This document shows, piece after piece, positions 34,661 to 47,824 of a DNA stretch of 64,000 bases. Position numbers and translations under genes: made by a program. Position 1 is the first letter of the stretch, and each line of letters starts with the position of its first letter. Origin of the DNA: Agrostemma githago (lineage: Eukaryota; Streptophyta; Magnoliopsida; Caryophyllales; Caryophyllaceae); contig OY288242.1 of assembly GCA_958450325.1 (NCBI GenBank), positions 66,107,562 through 66,171,561 on the forward strand. The letters are read 5' to 3'. Under the pieces are notes generated by a model. That model worked only from the letters and a program-made list of their open reading frames with translations, was not told the DNA's origin and did not search any database.

Positions 34661-34849
34661 CATACCTTAAAAGTGAAAGAAAGAAGCAGACCAAAACAAA
34701 AGAAAGGCAATCCATAAATAAACCCATGAAGGGTAAAAAGTTTTTACAAAAACAACTAAGGCAAAGATCCAAAAGCTAAAAATTACAAACAGCTGGCCAC
34801 AATAAAGGCTCAGCGCAGAGAATGGGGATATTTCAAGAGAGGATGAGCA

Positions 34850-37199
34850 TCATGGAGCCTTCTGGCTTGGACCAGCCGCCGCCGCCTTAGGGGGTTTGGC
34901 CGCCCGAGCCTCATTCTTAGCGGAATAGAGACTCCGAAAAGCCTCTTCATCAAACGCAGGGAACATTTCCCCAATCACCTCCATCACCAACTCCAGGGAA
35001 GAGTTGGCACCACTCACGAAGCTTGCATCCACCGCAGCCTCGGTCTCCTCCGCAAGGGCTTCTTTTTCCTTTTTCCACTCTCCCTTGGCCTGCTCAAAGG
35101 CTGAGTCAGCTCTGGACAGTTGCTCCTCCAAATCAGCTATTTTTCTTTTTAGGTGCCCCATCTCAGCCAGAGAAAGGGTAGCCTGCTCCATCGCTAAACG
35201 GCTCTCCTTCAGCTCAGCTTCAAACTTGGCTGCTTCTCTCACAGCCCTCTCTCCCTGAAGCTTCCAGTGGCCAGCCTGATTCTTTGCCTCCTCCAGCTCA
35301 CTCTCTTGCCTCGCCAGCTTGTCCTACAAATTATTTATCAAAGTTATGTCCCTTTCCACCATGACCAGGCGGTCAGGAGAGGGAGCCCCTGGTGTGACGG
35401 TCAATTCCTCATCACTCAGACGGCTGAGAGCCGCCAGCTCGGCAGATGCCAGCAAAACCTTGGAGGTACGCTGGATATATTGGAGCACCTGGTGAGAGGT
35501 TGAAGTCACGGACTTGGTAAGGGGATCAGCCAAGACAACGCCAGAGTCGGAAAGTAGGCCCGATACATCTACACTATCACCAGCAGTATAATGAAACTCC
35601 GTGTTTTCCTCTGGAAAAGGAATGCTCGGAAGTTCACGAGCAGGGCGCTTTGATTCAGGGGTAGCAACATCCGCCTCCAAATCCACCACATCAGCTCCTG
35701 AGGGCTCCCTACCCCTCTTCTTTCTCAGCTCCAACGGGGCACTCTCCCCAGTCCCCTCTGAATTCACAGGGTGCGTTCTCTGGGAAGTTCGGGGCCCGGC
35801 TGGAGAGACGTCCTGCTTCTGACCAGGGGAAGGGGTGGCCCCTGAGGTGACCTCAGTCTCCCCTTCATGGATACTGAGGGAAGGGGTCGCCGGCTTTGCT
35901 GACGGCAGTCGGGGAGGGAGAGGCAGCCTCCGACCAGCAGCAAAATCCTTTACAAGCTTCATTAAACTTTTCCCCCCTTTCTTGAAATTCGGAGGGAGGG
36001 AAGGGCGCTTCGAAAGAACGACAAACTCCTCACTTAAACCCAACCTCCTAACTTGCTTCCTTGTCCAATGACGAGAAGCAGAAGCTGCAGAAAAAGAAGG
36101 GCAGTCAGCTAAAAAGCAAAAAGAAATAAAGTCTCTAAAAAATCGCGCCAGTAAAAACCCCCTAGAACTACCTTCAAGGCTAGGAATCAGGCCCAAGGGG
36201 AGCAAATACTCGTCTGTGGCTATAAGCTCCGCATGAGGGAGCCAGAAAGCAGGGCCAAAGACGCCAGATTTATCCGCAACAATTTCGAACTTCTTGACTA
36301 AAATCTCTTCCTTCGGACTCAGCTTAACCTCCAGGGCCTTCCCTCCGACGCCTGGATGGTACTCTTCGCGAGTCTCCATACGAGTATGAACATGATTCCT
36401 AAAATGCATAGGAATCCGCCATCCAGAAGTACTATGTACATACAGGAAATTATTCTTCCAATCCTTTAAACTACTCAAAGCTGGCCAGACCAGAGCATAT
36501 TTCTTCTGTCTCTGGAGGGACCAATAACCAGGGGAACCGTCTCCCCCTGACGAAGATACCATTTGAAGACCAACCATGAAACGAAGGGCATCAATGTAAG
36601 GCCCCTCACCATAGAAAAGACAGGTCCAAGTGTAAGCTATCAGGGACCTAATAGCTGAGGCAGTCAGCTGAGCTATAGCAACAATCATCCTCCTGAAGGT
36701 CTCCTCTAGGAAGGAATGGAGAGGGAATCGCAGGCCGAATTCTAAAGCTTTGTGATAAACAGCCACACAACTCTCAGGGGGGCAGCATACCGTGTCCTTT
36801 TCCCCTGGGACTATGACTGTGTACCCCTCCCCAAAATGATAGAACTTTTCAATTTCCTCGGCGGCGTTGCTTTCTAAAATCAAGTCCCTATTCTTGGCCT
36901 CGGGGGTAGGTCTTTAAGGGAACCAAGTATTTCTTCTTATCCAAATAGTAAGTTTCCCCCCTCTCCCTACGGATGAGGGGGCCGGCAATCCTGGAAGGGT
37001 CTACTTCCAGGGCCTCGTTGTCAGAGTCAACAACGTCAAAGGGAGCGGGTTCGGGTGATTCAGCACCCTCGCCCCTGTCAAGATCATCCTCTTCCCTGGG
37101 CTGAACCCCAGAAGAGGAGGCTAAATCACGTCTACCCCCGTCTCCACCTTCAGTCCTCTCAAGCAAAGAACCGAAAGAAAAAGCGCGGACTCGAGACAT
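34850..37199 (-). pseudogene. antisense aORF1 of element C (spliced; frameshift and stop)
   Basis: Exon 1 is 37199-36172, the intron 36171-36085 (87 bp, GTAGTT...TCTGCAG) and exon 2 36084-34850. It starts MSRVRAFSFG. An extra C near 36897 shifts frame in exon 1. A TAG at 35324-35326 (Lys codon in A and B) interrupts the coiled coil. The intron is a multiple of three without stops, so unspliced RNA would also be readable. Domain order matches A and B: acidic N-terminus, gypsy-type transposon-like domain (GLRFPLHSFLEE, ALRFMVGLQMVSS), linker, coiled coil and MFPAFDEEAFRSLY tail. Protein divergence from A and B is clearly larger than between A and B. Confidence 0.8.
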
Positions 37200-37409
37200 A
37201 CTGGGTATGAAGAAAAGTACCGATGAAAGGGAAAGAAGACGAAGATTCAAAGAAAGATTCTAACCTAGAACGTCGGTCGTTGCCGAAAAATGTGACAGTA
37301 GACACTTCTTGATCTCGCAAAGTTCTCAGCAACAAAGACGGTTTGAGAATATGAGAGAAGTTACAAATTTCAAAAAGAGTAAAAGAAAGAAATGGAAGAG
37401 GAGAGGGGC

Positions 37410-37479
37410 TTATATAAATCTCAAGAAGCCAAAAAGGCCACCTCTCTGACAAAGCGTCCCCAACAATCTACCCCACGTG
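37410..37479 (-). promoter_or_regulatory. Predicted promoter of aORF1 (element C)
   Basis: On the minus strand CACGTG (37479-37474) stands about 60 bp before TATATAA (37416-37410), about 210 bp before the ATG. Confidence 0.55.
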
Positions 37480-37730
37480 TCACGCGTTAAACATAAGCCG
37501 CTCACCCCTTCCCAAGAAGGGCCTCGAAAAGGCAAAGAGTGTCAGAGGAACAGTCAGCTGGCAACATCATCCCCGCAAAAAAAAAATATAAGAAGCAACA
37601 AAGTCACTCGGATTTCTTTCATTAGCCTTAATGGAAAATGGACAGGTTACATGTCATGCCTGGCAAGTAAGAAAAGTACATAAGGAGCCTAAATTTCCGG
37701 CTCGACACACCTATGCCCTGCTAAGCAGGC

Positions 37731-38315
37731 CTAATCATCACCTAAGTCTGGAGAGTAGTCTCCAGGGCTACTTTGACCCCCAAAGTCTGATCCCCAATCC
37801 CAGTCCGGGGAGTCCTTGAAAGGGTCGTCAGGGAGTCCATCCTCATCCCTGTCGCTCAAACAGCCCAGACCCTCACTGTCTTCGGAGTCCCGGCTGCTGT
37901 CATCCCAGTCCCTGCCATAGGGAACAGCCCGGGATTCGTCGCAAGTACGACAACCCGTTCTCCTCACCGGAGAGGAAGGGCCTGACCCCAGAGAGGAGTC
38001 TACGTCAGAACAGTCGGGGTTGAACTGTTCAGGATGCAACCATGGGAAGCACTCGTGGCATCCCCGGTCAAAACATCCTCCCCCTTTGAGGCAGCGCTGG
38101 AACCTGGAGGCAACAGGAGGCAGGGATCTTCTAGGACACTTACCTGCCCTAACAGTAGCCTTCTGTACGCTCCGACGGGGACGTGGCCGTGGACGACGAC
38201 TGCGTCGAAGAGCCCGGAATGCCGCCCGAGTGTACCTTAATCTCTAGAACCCTTTGAAAAGAAAAGTGACAGTACGAACTCCACGGCGAGTCAGGGAGTT
38301 TTTGATCCAAACCAT
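37731..38315 (-). pseudogene. antisense aORF2 of element C, 194 codons, one premature stop
   Basis: It starts MVWIKNSLTRRGVR at 38315. Codon 24 is TAG (38246-38244), where A has TGG. The remaining frame is open to the stop at 37731, with the same total length as A and B. It keeps C-x5-C-x4-C-x2-C, PWLHPEQFNP, the CxxC pair and the acidic tail. The function is unknown. Confidence 0.75.
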
Positions 38316-38377
38316 AATTTAACAAAGAAAGTGGAGAAATTAAGGATGAGTTAACAGAAATGACAAGGAAAGCTGGA

Positions 38378-38384
38378 ATTTATA
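38378..38384 (-). promoter_or_regulatory. TATA box of aORF2 (element C)
   Basis: TATAAAT on the minus strand lies 63 bp before the aORF2 ATG, at the same distance as in A and B. Confidence 0.5.
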
Positions 38385-38666
38385 CAAGTGAAACGCAGCA
38401 TTAAATGGCATCCCAACCACCCTGGAAGGGAAAGCCACCAATCACGAAGTCTTCACATTTCCCGAAAATCCATCGAGCAAAAAGGGTAATCATTGCAAGA
38501 AACCCCTCAACTCTTTGCATACCTGACACAATTGAGCTTCATTCCTCGGGAAGGTACAAAGCATTAAATGCAGTAGTGAAGGTGGGAATAAGTCAACCTC
38601 CTTCCATCTAAGCCAAAGTCGCCAGCCGGAGGGAAGCCTTGCTCCCCCCAGCTTGCGAGGGCCAAT

Positions 38667-39351
38667 TGATTGGGGTCGGCAGCCTGATACTGACAGTCTG
38701 CTAGGCAGGCTCCCAGAGGATTGCCTAGAAAGCCCAGAAACCGACCCGGCGAATAGTCAAAGCAAAAGTATTGAAATGGGAAGACCTACTAGGGATTCCA
38801 GATGACCGCCTGCCCAGCAGGGTGGCACGGTCTGCCTAAGCCTAAGCCCTCACAACCCATACCCGCCTGGCCCCTGGAGAAGTCTCCGCAGGCAGGGCAG
38901 GGATCACCAGGGACCTCCTCATCATTTTGCCTAAAGGTAAATGAGAATGGCTGGATGAGAAGAAGCCACTTGTCACCTCCTTATCCACCCATTCTCCTTC
39001 GACTTCCCTCTCTTGTGGGAAGGTATAAATACTCCCTCATTTCCCACAAGAAGGGGATTGAATTTTCTCTCTCTAGAACTCTTGCTCTTAAATCGCTACC
39101 TAGTTCCTCACGAGCTAGGTTCCTTAAGGCATTCACGGACTGACTTAGGCATCGGAGAGAGTTTCCTCGGACAACCTCCGAGGCCCTGTGCGTTCTGTGT
39201 GCAGGGAGCCAGCCCATTCCGCTGGGAAGGTCCGACTAAAGGAGTAGGAGGAAGGAGAGCCAGTCAAGATTGGTCAATTGATGTCCAAAGCAACATCAAA
39301 CGATACGAACCCGAATTCCACGTCGGGTTAATTGATTCCAATACGGGAACA
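38667..39351 (+). repeat. 3' LTR of element C (685 bp)
   Basis: It begins TGATTGGGGTCGG after the tract GCGAGGGCCAAT and ends GGGAACA before the TSD CCTCA. Confidence 0.95.
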
Positions 39352-39356
39352 CCTCA

Positions 39357-40757
39357 CAATACCCACGCTCACACACACTAACTCACGATCAAGCAAGAGG
39401 AAGGAGCAAAAGAGTCGAGTTGGGCTCTCAATCACGCCCAGTACACATCCTTAGGTAAGTCTACGCCGTAATTACAATTTCAGTGTCCTTAGTTGTATTC
39501 CGATGTCGTATCTAAAGGACGAGGACCATGATAGCGCTAGGACGACCGTGATACGGTATAATTCGGGGCATCGGTTAGGTTATTGTGTCAGCATTTTCGG
39601 ATGGGTTATGGTATGTGGGTGGTCGTTCGGTGTTGTATTGGTGTCGTGGATTGTGATGTTGTCGTTGTTGTGCTACTGTCCTCAGATCAGTGTTGTTATT
39701 GTAGCCTTGCTGCTGGTGTCGTGTTGTCGTCGTCGGTGGTGTATTATCTGGGTGTACGGATGTTGCTTACTGTTGTCGTTGTTATTGTCGTGGTATATTT
39801 GTTGGGGGGCTGTTATTTATGTTGGAGATAGGGTTGTGACTTTATAATAGAATTGGGTTGGGTTGGTCTCATTTCATCATTTAGTTGGGTCGGGTCAGTT
39901 TCAGTTTATAGTTTAGAAAAGATGGTGCCAGTTTCGTTTATAATTTAATTACGTTAGGGTTATATTAATTTAAGTATATATAATATCTTATTAGGATCGG
40001 ACTTCATAGAATTTTTGTGGTGAATTGTACTAACGACATGGTGGTGACCTACTAACTAGGTAACGTTATCCTCCTTACTCAGTTTACGTTGTATGTATAT
40101 ATGCATGTTGTATGATATGTAATGGTATAATGATGATACTGAGGTTGCGACTGTGTGCCTATTGAGATTGCGGCTGTGTGCCTATTGAGAGAAGCTAGCT
40201 AGGACTAGCTAGGCCTGGTTGATCTCGAGACCTTCCCTTATGTTTCCTCCTAGGAGAGCCTAGGAGGGGTGTGCACACTCGGACTGACGAGGCGTGACTG
40301 CGGTCACGATAGTGATAATAGGGATGATGATGTGTATGTTTGTGATGTCGGTTGTACTAATGTTATTTAATGTCATCGTAAACTGACATGGTGTGTATGT
40401 CTGATGTGTCTGTGATGATCCAATTGATATTTCGGTCAATCGGGGAGTAGTCTATAATGCAGGTTATATATGTCGTGATGTATTTGGATGATGGGATGCA
40501 TGTACAGGATTGAGGTGAACTCGATTATGAGTTTGGACGTAGTACGGGTGAATGCGTAGGCATTCCCATTTTTTATAGATTGTATAGCTTCTGCTGTGTA
40601 ACCAGAGTTGTAATAGTTAATGAGTTGTAATATTTAAATTGGTTTGGCATTCCACGTTGTATTGTAATGAGCAACTACCTTGGGAAATCGAGATGGTAAC
40701 ACTTTTATTTACTCGGGAATGTCTTGATAAGGCTCCTGGGTAAATGGGGGTGTTACA
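39357..40757 (+). repeat. 3' LTR of chromovirus H, right part
   Basis: It continues from 27268 after element C and ends GGTGTTACA at 40757, complementing the TGTAA start. It includes two adjacent 24-bp copies around GCGRCTGTGTGCCTATTGAG at about 40143-40190. Copia sequence begins at the next base, so H was inserted into the copia element. Small ORFs here have no recognisable domain. Confidence 0.65.
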
Positions 40758-43176
40758 CACCATCCAGAAAGAATAAGTGAACTGTTAGAGTGGAGCAAAA
40801 TACCTTGTCCAAGACTCTCTTTCAAATAACGTACAACACGAAATGCTGCATTCATGTGCTCTTGTCTCGGAGCTTGCAAAAATTGAGATAGAATGTGCAC
40901 AACATAGGACAAATTCGGTCGTGTTACAGCGAGGTAAGCAAGACGACCAACCAGTCGTCGATCGATAGACTTCTGGATCATCTAACAAGGAACCTTGAGC
41001 CAGCACAAGACGGTGATTTTATTCGATGGGTGTAGCAACCGGCTTGGAGCCTAATAAACCCGTCTCAGAAATGATATCAATGGCGTATTTGCGTTGGTTA
41101 ATGAAAATACCTTCGGCATTGCGGGCAACTTCAATACCTAGAAAATATTTTAAAGGACCGAGATCTTTCATATGAAACAACGGGCAAGCAGATAAGTTTT
41201 GAATTCAACCACAACAGCATGATCAGTACCCGCGATAACGAGGTCATCTACTTAAACGAGAACATATAGACGTACCTCTCCTCGTGAGTAAATAAAGAGA
41301 GAGTAATCTGAATAAGAGTGGCGAAAACCGTAGTTCTCAAGAGTAGTACAAAGTTTGGCAAACCAACAGCGAGAAGTTTGTTTGAGCCCATACAGAGACT
41401 TTCGCAAACGACAGACTTGGGCATCAAGACCTGTAGCAAAACCGGGTGGAAGCTTCATATAAAATTCTTCATTCAAATCTCCATCTAGAAAAGGCATTGT
41501 GTACATCCATTTGATGTATTTCCCACTTTTGAATAACTGCTACATCCAAAAAAGTACGTACCGGTACCATCATAACCACGGGCGAGAAAGTTTCAGCATA
41601 GTCTAAGCCTTCAACTTGATGGTTCCCAAAAACCACTAAACGGGCCTCATAACGCTCCACAGTGCCATTGGAATTATATTTTATCTTATACACCCAGCGA
41701 CACCCAAGAGCTTTCTTTCCCGGAGGGAAGTTTGATAACTCCCAAGTTTGGTTGGCCTCGAGAGCACGTATCTCATGCTGCATGGCTTGTTGCCATTGTT
41801 CACTTTGCATAGCTATCTTAAAAGAAGTGGGTTCAACTCCTGTTGTTATAGCTACAAGGAAACCACGATGCGGGACAGAAAATTTTTCACAATTAAAATA
41901 ATTTGTCAAAGAGTAAGGAGTACATGTGGAGGATGACGATGGAGTCGGTGAGTCTGGTGACGAGGATGGGCTATGAAGAGTGTCAACCACGTAATCTTTA
42001 AGTTGGGAGGATGGTATTTTTGTGCGTTTCCCTCGACCCAGTTCTGTACTGGCGGCAATAGAATCGACCGATATATTACTTGTACCCGTCGGTACGTCAT
42101 CCATCATGCCTGGTATGCGATCCGTTTCCTCCGATATGAGTGTGTCACTCGAAGGGTCGTCTTCTCCAATGGGTAGATCTGTGCTTAGCTCCCGTGGTAA
42201 GACCTCATTGACGGATGGAGCGTAAGGGAAAACATCCTCGTAAAAGTGTACATCACGTGAGACAAAATATTCAGTGGTGTCAATGTCATAAACCCGCCAA
42301 CCTTTCTTATTATAGGGGTATCCCACAAAGATACATTTTTTACTACGCAGAGCGAACTTATCACCCTGGGTATTTCTGTTGTGAATGTAACATAGGCAAC
42401 CAAAAACACGCAAAACGAAATAATATGGTGGAACTTTATATAGAAGCTCGTACGGTGTCTTATGATTGAGGACAACAGTGAGGGTACGGTTAATTAAATG
42501 AGTGAGCATCAGTTAAAATGCACTCACCCAAGAAGAATTTCGGTAATTGACTTTGAAAAAGAAGGGCCCGGGCAACATTTAATATGTGCTGGTGCTTCCG
42601 TTCTACACGACCATTTTGTTGTGGTGTCCCGACACGGGAAGTTTGAAAATGAATACCTTGTTTCAAGAAATGACCCGCTGGGCAGTTGAATTCGGTCCCA
42701 TTGTCAATTTGGACGGTTTTAACATGTGTAGAAAATTGCCGCTCGACCATGGCCAAGAAGTCTAAGAAAAAATTAGTTACTTCCGTTTTGTCCAATAACA
42801 AAAACACCCACATGGAAGGTGAAAAATCATCAACGATGGTTAGAAAATATTTGGCACCACAGGAAGATAGAATGCGATATGGACCCCATAAATCACAATG
42901 AATCAATTCAAAGATAGAATTAGCTTTATTAGGATTTAACGGAAAATTATGACGAGTTTGTTTAGATAAATGGCAAGCGTCACACACATAAGTCTTATTT
43001 GAACTAGTAGTGTTAATAGATGGTATGAACTTCACCACATTATTAGCTAGAAGTCCTAATATTTTGTGCCACACTTGCAACGGAAGGATACGTACGTGAT
43101 ACACAGCTGGTTTGACGGAAACATCACAAAAATAATATAGTCCATCCTCTAGCTCACCGCTTCCAATCGTCATCTT
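40758..43176 (-). pseudogene. Ty1/copia pol fragment (pre-integrase, integrase, RT, RNase H)
   Basis: On the minus strand the fragment reads: a GAG-pre-integrase region (VWHKILG, CDACHLSKQTRHNF); an integrase core (FELIHCDLWGPY, VDDFSPSMWVFLL, VQIDNGTEFNCP, GTPQQNGRVERKHQHILN); RT (ALGCRWVYKIKYNSNGTVER, LYGLKQTSRCWFAKL); then an RNase H start (RRLVGRLAYLAVTRP). Frames change near 42500 and 41490. A TAA at 41252-41254 replaces the residue before VDD of the RT active site. It is cut on the left by the LTR end of H at 40757 and on the right by the LTR of D at 43177. Neither copia LTR is present. Confidence 0.9.
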
Positions 43177-46100
43177 TGTAATCCCCTAGAAAATCTAACG
43201 CGATACAGTGTCGGAAACACTGTAGAGTTGGGATTAAAACACACTGTAACAATGACTTGATAAAATTTAAATGGTAAAGTCAAACATTAGGCCTTAAATA
43301 AAATGGTCAAAATTTAAAACAATCCACAAAAGGGGTTTGAACAATCCATAAGACATAATTATTAAAATAAATAAGCAGGATCCACACTGCTCGCTAGCCT
43401 ACACCCGGAACATGTATACCTGCCATGTTAAAACATAACAACCACAATCAGTGGGGAGCAACGTCAACGTTCTCCCAGCCGTAAAACTGGATTTTAAAAA
43501 CTGTAATTACTACTATAGAAAAAAAAATAGTAAAAATGCAAACAGTAAAACATTATAATGAAAATAAGATTTCAGTGAAAAGCTTCACGTATCGAAATAA
43601 TATAATAAAAATGAGTTTTCCGGAGAAAACATAAAACATTTGCCAACCTGCAAATCAAAATTATATCGATAATAACAAAAATATTCAGAATGGCGTTATG
43701 GATTGGATTAATGCAGAATTTAGACTTTCACTAGGACAATACTAAACTAGCTTCGAGAACTTAGTCAAAACAAATCAGACTTCGGTCTCTAACTAGGCAA
43801 CTCAACCATAACAGGACTGCGTGCAGCGAGGTCCTAGTTTAAGTAGTGCACACCCCTCCTGGATACAAAACATATCCAGTTCAACCCGACGCGACTTACA
43901 TGATGCGATATCTAAGTTTACGGTAAACATACACTCTCCTGAAGACAAACCATGCTCAGTTCAGCAACCAATGTGCCCCACAAAGACACACCAGCCTTAC
44001 AGTTGATGGCAAAACGTACATCCCAGAATATATTACTCTAAACCCACACTTTTCCTTATTCCATAACTCCAAAACAATCCATTACCGATATTTAAAAGAT
44101 GTATTCAATATAAACAATAAGAGAACAAAAGGGAAAGGAATCACTTTCCAAAAGAGAAACTTTCTATTTTAGGAAACTTCTATTTTTAGAAACTTACTAC
44201 AAATAACATCATATCAAAATAGAAAAATATTAGTTTATACTAATACAACATTTTTAGTAAACGATAAAGATTTATAAAACTAATACTTTCGGCCTTAACG
44301 ATATTAATTGATAAACTGAGAACATTTAGGTTTATGAAATTATTGAAAGATCATACGAGTGTTTATAAAATGATTAAAAATGTCTTAAGCATTTTATTAC
44401 TACTAATTAGGGTGTTTCCAAAATTTATAAAATTAAAATTCCCTAATTATTAATAGTTTCGACAATACGAACATAAATAGGATTTTACGGCAAATGTCAA
44501 ATTAAATCTTTTAACGGCTTTTATTTAATTAAAACATTGAATATATTTAGAATATGTTAAGGGATGATTTAACTCTTAAAGTTTCAGATTTAAATACTTT
44601 CAAAATTGCTGGAAAAATAATTCTTTTAGGCAAGACGAAGCATTTTGACGATAAATCACAATTTGTCCGAAAATAAATACTTATTAATTAAAGACTTTAA
44701 TAAATAGTACAAAATTTACGTAAAATAGTTAAAATATAGTTATGGACATTCTGTCCAGAAAATAAAATTTTCCAGAATCCTAAAACTCGGTTTTTAAAGA
44801 GTTTTCTCGTTAATCGTCCAATCTCGACAATAACGATTAATAAAAATAGTAATTACAAAACGATCTAAATATTAATATCCAAAAATTATTATCAATCCTA
44901 AAAATCATGATTTTCCAGAATATAATTTTTTTCAGATTTTTCCTAGATTCCAGATTCAACAAATTCCAACAAAACCGTCATTTAAACCCGTTTTCACAAT
45001 TAACGATTTCATTAATAAACTTATCATTTCTAACATTTTATTAAAGTACTAAAAATCGTAAAAATACATTTTATTATGAAATCATCAGAATCATAGTTTC
45101 TCCAGATTTAAACCAAAGACCAGAATTCGAGAATTTAAACGACAAACACGGGTTTAACGATAAACGATGATTTAAAGTGATTAATTAATTCATCCACTTA
45201 ACAATTCCGAAAAATTATGAAACAAATCATAAAATTCCTTTTCATCAGAAAGTTTCACCACGTCAAAAATCAGATTAAAATAAAATGTTTTGATACTAGA
45301 ACTAAAAATCGGCTTTTAATCCTTTTTGTCCGTACACGGTAATAATTCAATAATCGAAAACTAAAATATCAGAAAAATACTAAATTATTAAAAATCATCA
45401 AAAATATCATTTTTACAGAATATAAACATATATTACATGTTTAGGCCGAATATTAAGATTTTACAAATTAATATGACGATTTAATCGTTAATCTCGTAAA
45501 AGTGATAAAAATACCGAAACATGCAAATTTTCAACTTTTAAAAATTTTCCAGATTTTATGACATACATATATTGTCAAAAATAAAATTATAATTGTATAC
45601 ATGCAATTACACAAATAAAATCAAGTAATACCGAGTAACATCGACGTTACCTCAAGTCCAAATCGGAAACGATAATATACTTGTCGGCCTCGGGATCGTC
45701 TACAAATCCCTAATACACGAAAATCATGGGAGAAAAATACCATGAGAAAAACTAAGAAAATCAAGGTAAATAATGATCGAAAACGACGTCGATAATTACC
45801 TTAACGAAGAATCGGAAAAAGGACAAATTTGACGATGAATTTGAGACGATTAAGGCTCGAATTGAAGCAAAAATATTCCTAGAGAGGGAGGGAGAGTCAC
45901 GACCAGAATGGAGGAGCAAGAAGACCTTTTTTTTTCTTATGATAAAAGTGAATAAAAGATGTAAGAAAATGGATGGTTTTGACAAAAATGAATGGCATTA
46001 AAATGTAGATGAAAACTAGGTGAAATTGGCCACAAAACAGCCGGCCAAAGTAAGTGAGGGGGAGTATGAAGAGTTTTGATAAAAATGCATCAATGAATGA

Positions 46101-46676
46101 AAAGAAATAATCTTACGTTTACGTTTTAACGTGATAAAATGAAACGTATTAATAAAACGTAGTTAAATTTGTGACCAGAAGCTTAGTCGGTCCAAAGTGT
46201 GAGGAAATGGTCTCAAATCATTTATAAGTTGATAAAAAGTATAATCGAAAAATACTTAAAGGCATTTCAAAGAAATTCGAGTAAACCTCGCGTAAGAAAA
46301 TAATTATTCGCGAAACTTCGTATTAAAATCATAAATGGCTACTCTTTAGTAAATAAAAATAATTCTTAGTTGAAAATATTATATAAACGTATTTAAACAT
46401 TTTTAGGAAGAGGAAAATCTTAAGTCCAAGCTTAAAAACGTCAATTCAAAGAAAAATAGAATTCCTCGCGGAAAATAAATTAGTTTACGAAGAAAATCAA
46501 ATAAATAGATTTGAAAGAATTAAATCTTTAAAAATTAAAAATAAAAATCATTAAACTCAAAAATAAAAACAAAGCTTAGTAAAATGACGAAATATGAGGC
46601 CAAAAAGTGACAGAGCGAGTTAAGACGGAGACCTACGGAAAGAATAATAATGATTAGAAAAATAGCGCGTGTTACA
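43177..46676 (-). repeat. 3' LTR of element D (3500 bp)
   Basis: On the plus strand it runs TGTAATCCCC ... GTGTTACA. It is about 70% AT and matches 57455-61043 with scattered differences. The 60-75-codon ORFs inside it occur in both LTR copies only because the LTRs are near-identical, and have no recognisable domain. The site corresponding to the MITE at 58510 is empty here. Confidence 0.92.
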
Positions 46677-47819
46677 ATCCTTCCCACTAAAAGAAAGTTT
46701 CGTCCTCGAAACTAAGAATAAGCAGAAAGGAATCAAGATTACCCCACTCGAAAACATTAGGATACAAATTTCGCATAAAAATTTTGCTGTAAAAGAAAAT
46801 TTTACAACTTTCAAAGTGATATGAAATCAAATGCAAATATTTATTTCGAAAGGAATTTGGGCTAAGCTACCCAGAGTTTAAAATCTTTTAATTAGTGAAA
46901 TCGTAAAATAAAGTTATTTGATAAAACAATGACGTCAAAAAACATTTGTAAACAATGTATATTTTCAATTAGGGACAAAAAATAATAAAAAAATACGTAT
47001 TCTGACTAGATTTACGCGGAAAAAAAAACAATAAATAGTGACGGAATTGAAATGACTACCCTGGGGTAGTCATTTGAGAAAGTCAAATTTAAACAAGGTT
47101 GGAATTGGTATGGAATTCATCTCAAATCCAATTCCAAATTCTCGGTTTTCCCAAACACTTGAATCATCTCAATTCCGGAATTGAATTCCAATTCTTAGTT
47201 CCCAAACAAGCCATTAAGAAATTCAATAATATTTCTTTTCTGATGAAACAAAATTTAGTTATGAGAAATCAAAAGTAGTCAGTAAAAAAAATCGAACCAG
47301 TCGTCAAAAATTTTCAATAACAGATTCAAAAGTCCACCAACAATAAAACGGAAACTAATTTCAAAATGTTAAAATTTCGGAAATGTTATCAAAGTAATTG
47401 TGAAAGTTTTCAAAAATGTTATCAAATTTGAACATACAAAATAATTTCGACAATGTTAAAACGTTTTATGTCATAATCATATAGAAATCAAAGTTTTTGG
47501 AAATGTGAAAGTCTTCATAAATTCCGTTCGCTTGAAAAATCAAAATTTGAATCAATTTCAAAATACTTTGAAATAATTTGTTAAGGCATTTCGAAACAGA
47601 TCTAAACATGTGTTATCAACCAAAAATATAACAAAAACGAAGTATACGGTTATGAAATTTATAACTCGAGGTGTTAAAATTTCACGAAAACCCAAAATGC
47701 TAAATTGTTCACAGTTTTTACAAAATAGGGAGTTTTAAAATTTGAAATTATGCTTCAAAATGTTAAAATTTCATGAAAATCAAAATTTTGTAGATTAGTC
47801 AAACTTTTCATAACACAAG
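46677..47819 (-). other. Element D internal region, 3' part
   Basis: It is non-coding except for the pol-end-like relic at about 46685-46715. A perfect 9-bp hairpin TGACTACCC / GGGTAGTCA lies at 47053-47072, at the edge of a 165-bp block rich in GGAATT/AATTCC motifs that could be a small MITE. Nothing else is recognised. Confidence 0.6.
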
Positions 47820-47824
47820 TCTGG

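Larger units (their letters stand above)
27269..39351 (+). mobile_element. Tat-lineage (Retand-like) element C, complete, 12.1 kb
   Basis: The LTRs are 689 bp and 685 bp and the TSD CCTCA is at 27264-27268 and 39352-39356. By eye the LTRs differ at nearly 30 positions (about 4%), so C is older than B. It carries gag-pol in one frame, a minisatellite, antisense aORF1 and aORF2. All four coding regions carry stops or frameshifts. It sits inside the 3' LTR of chromovirus H. Confidence 0.95.

Noticed and set aside
39503..39847. 114-aa ORF in the H LTR
   Set aside because: The composition is Val/Leu/Cys-rich, from a GTTGT-rich stretch of LTR; no start context or homology is recognised.
45761..45985. 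74-aa ORF identical at 60128-60352
   Set aside because: The identity comes from the two LTRs of D; the ORF lies in AT-rich LTR sequence without a domain.
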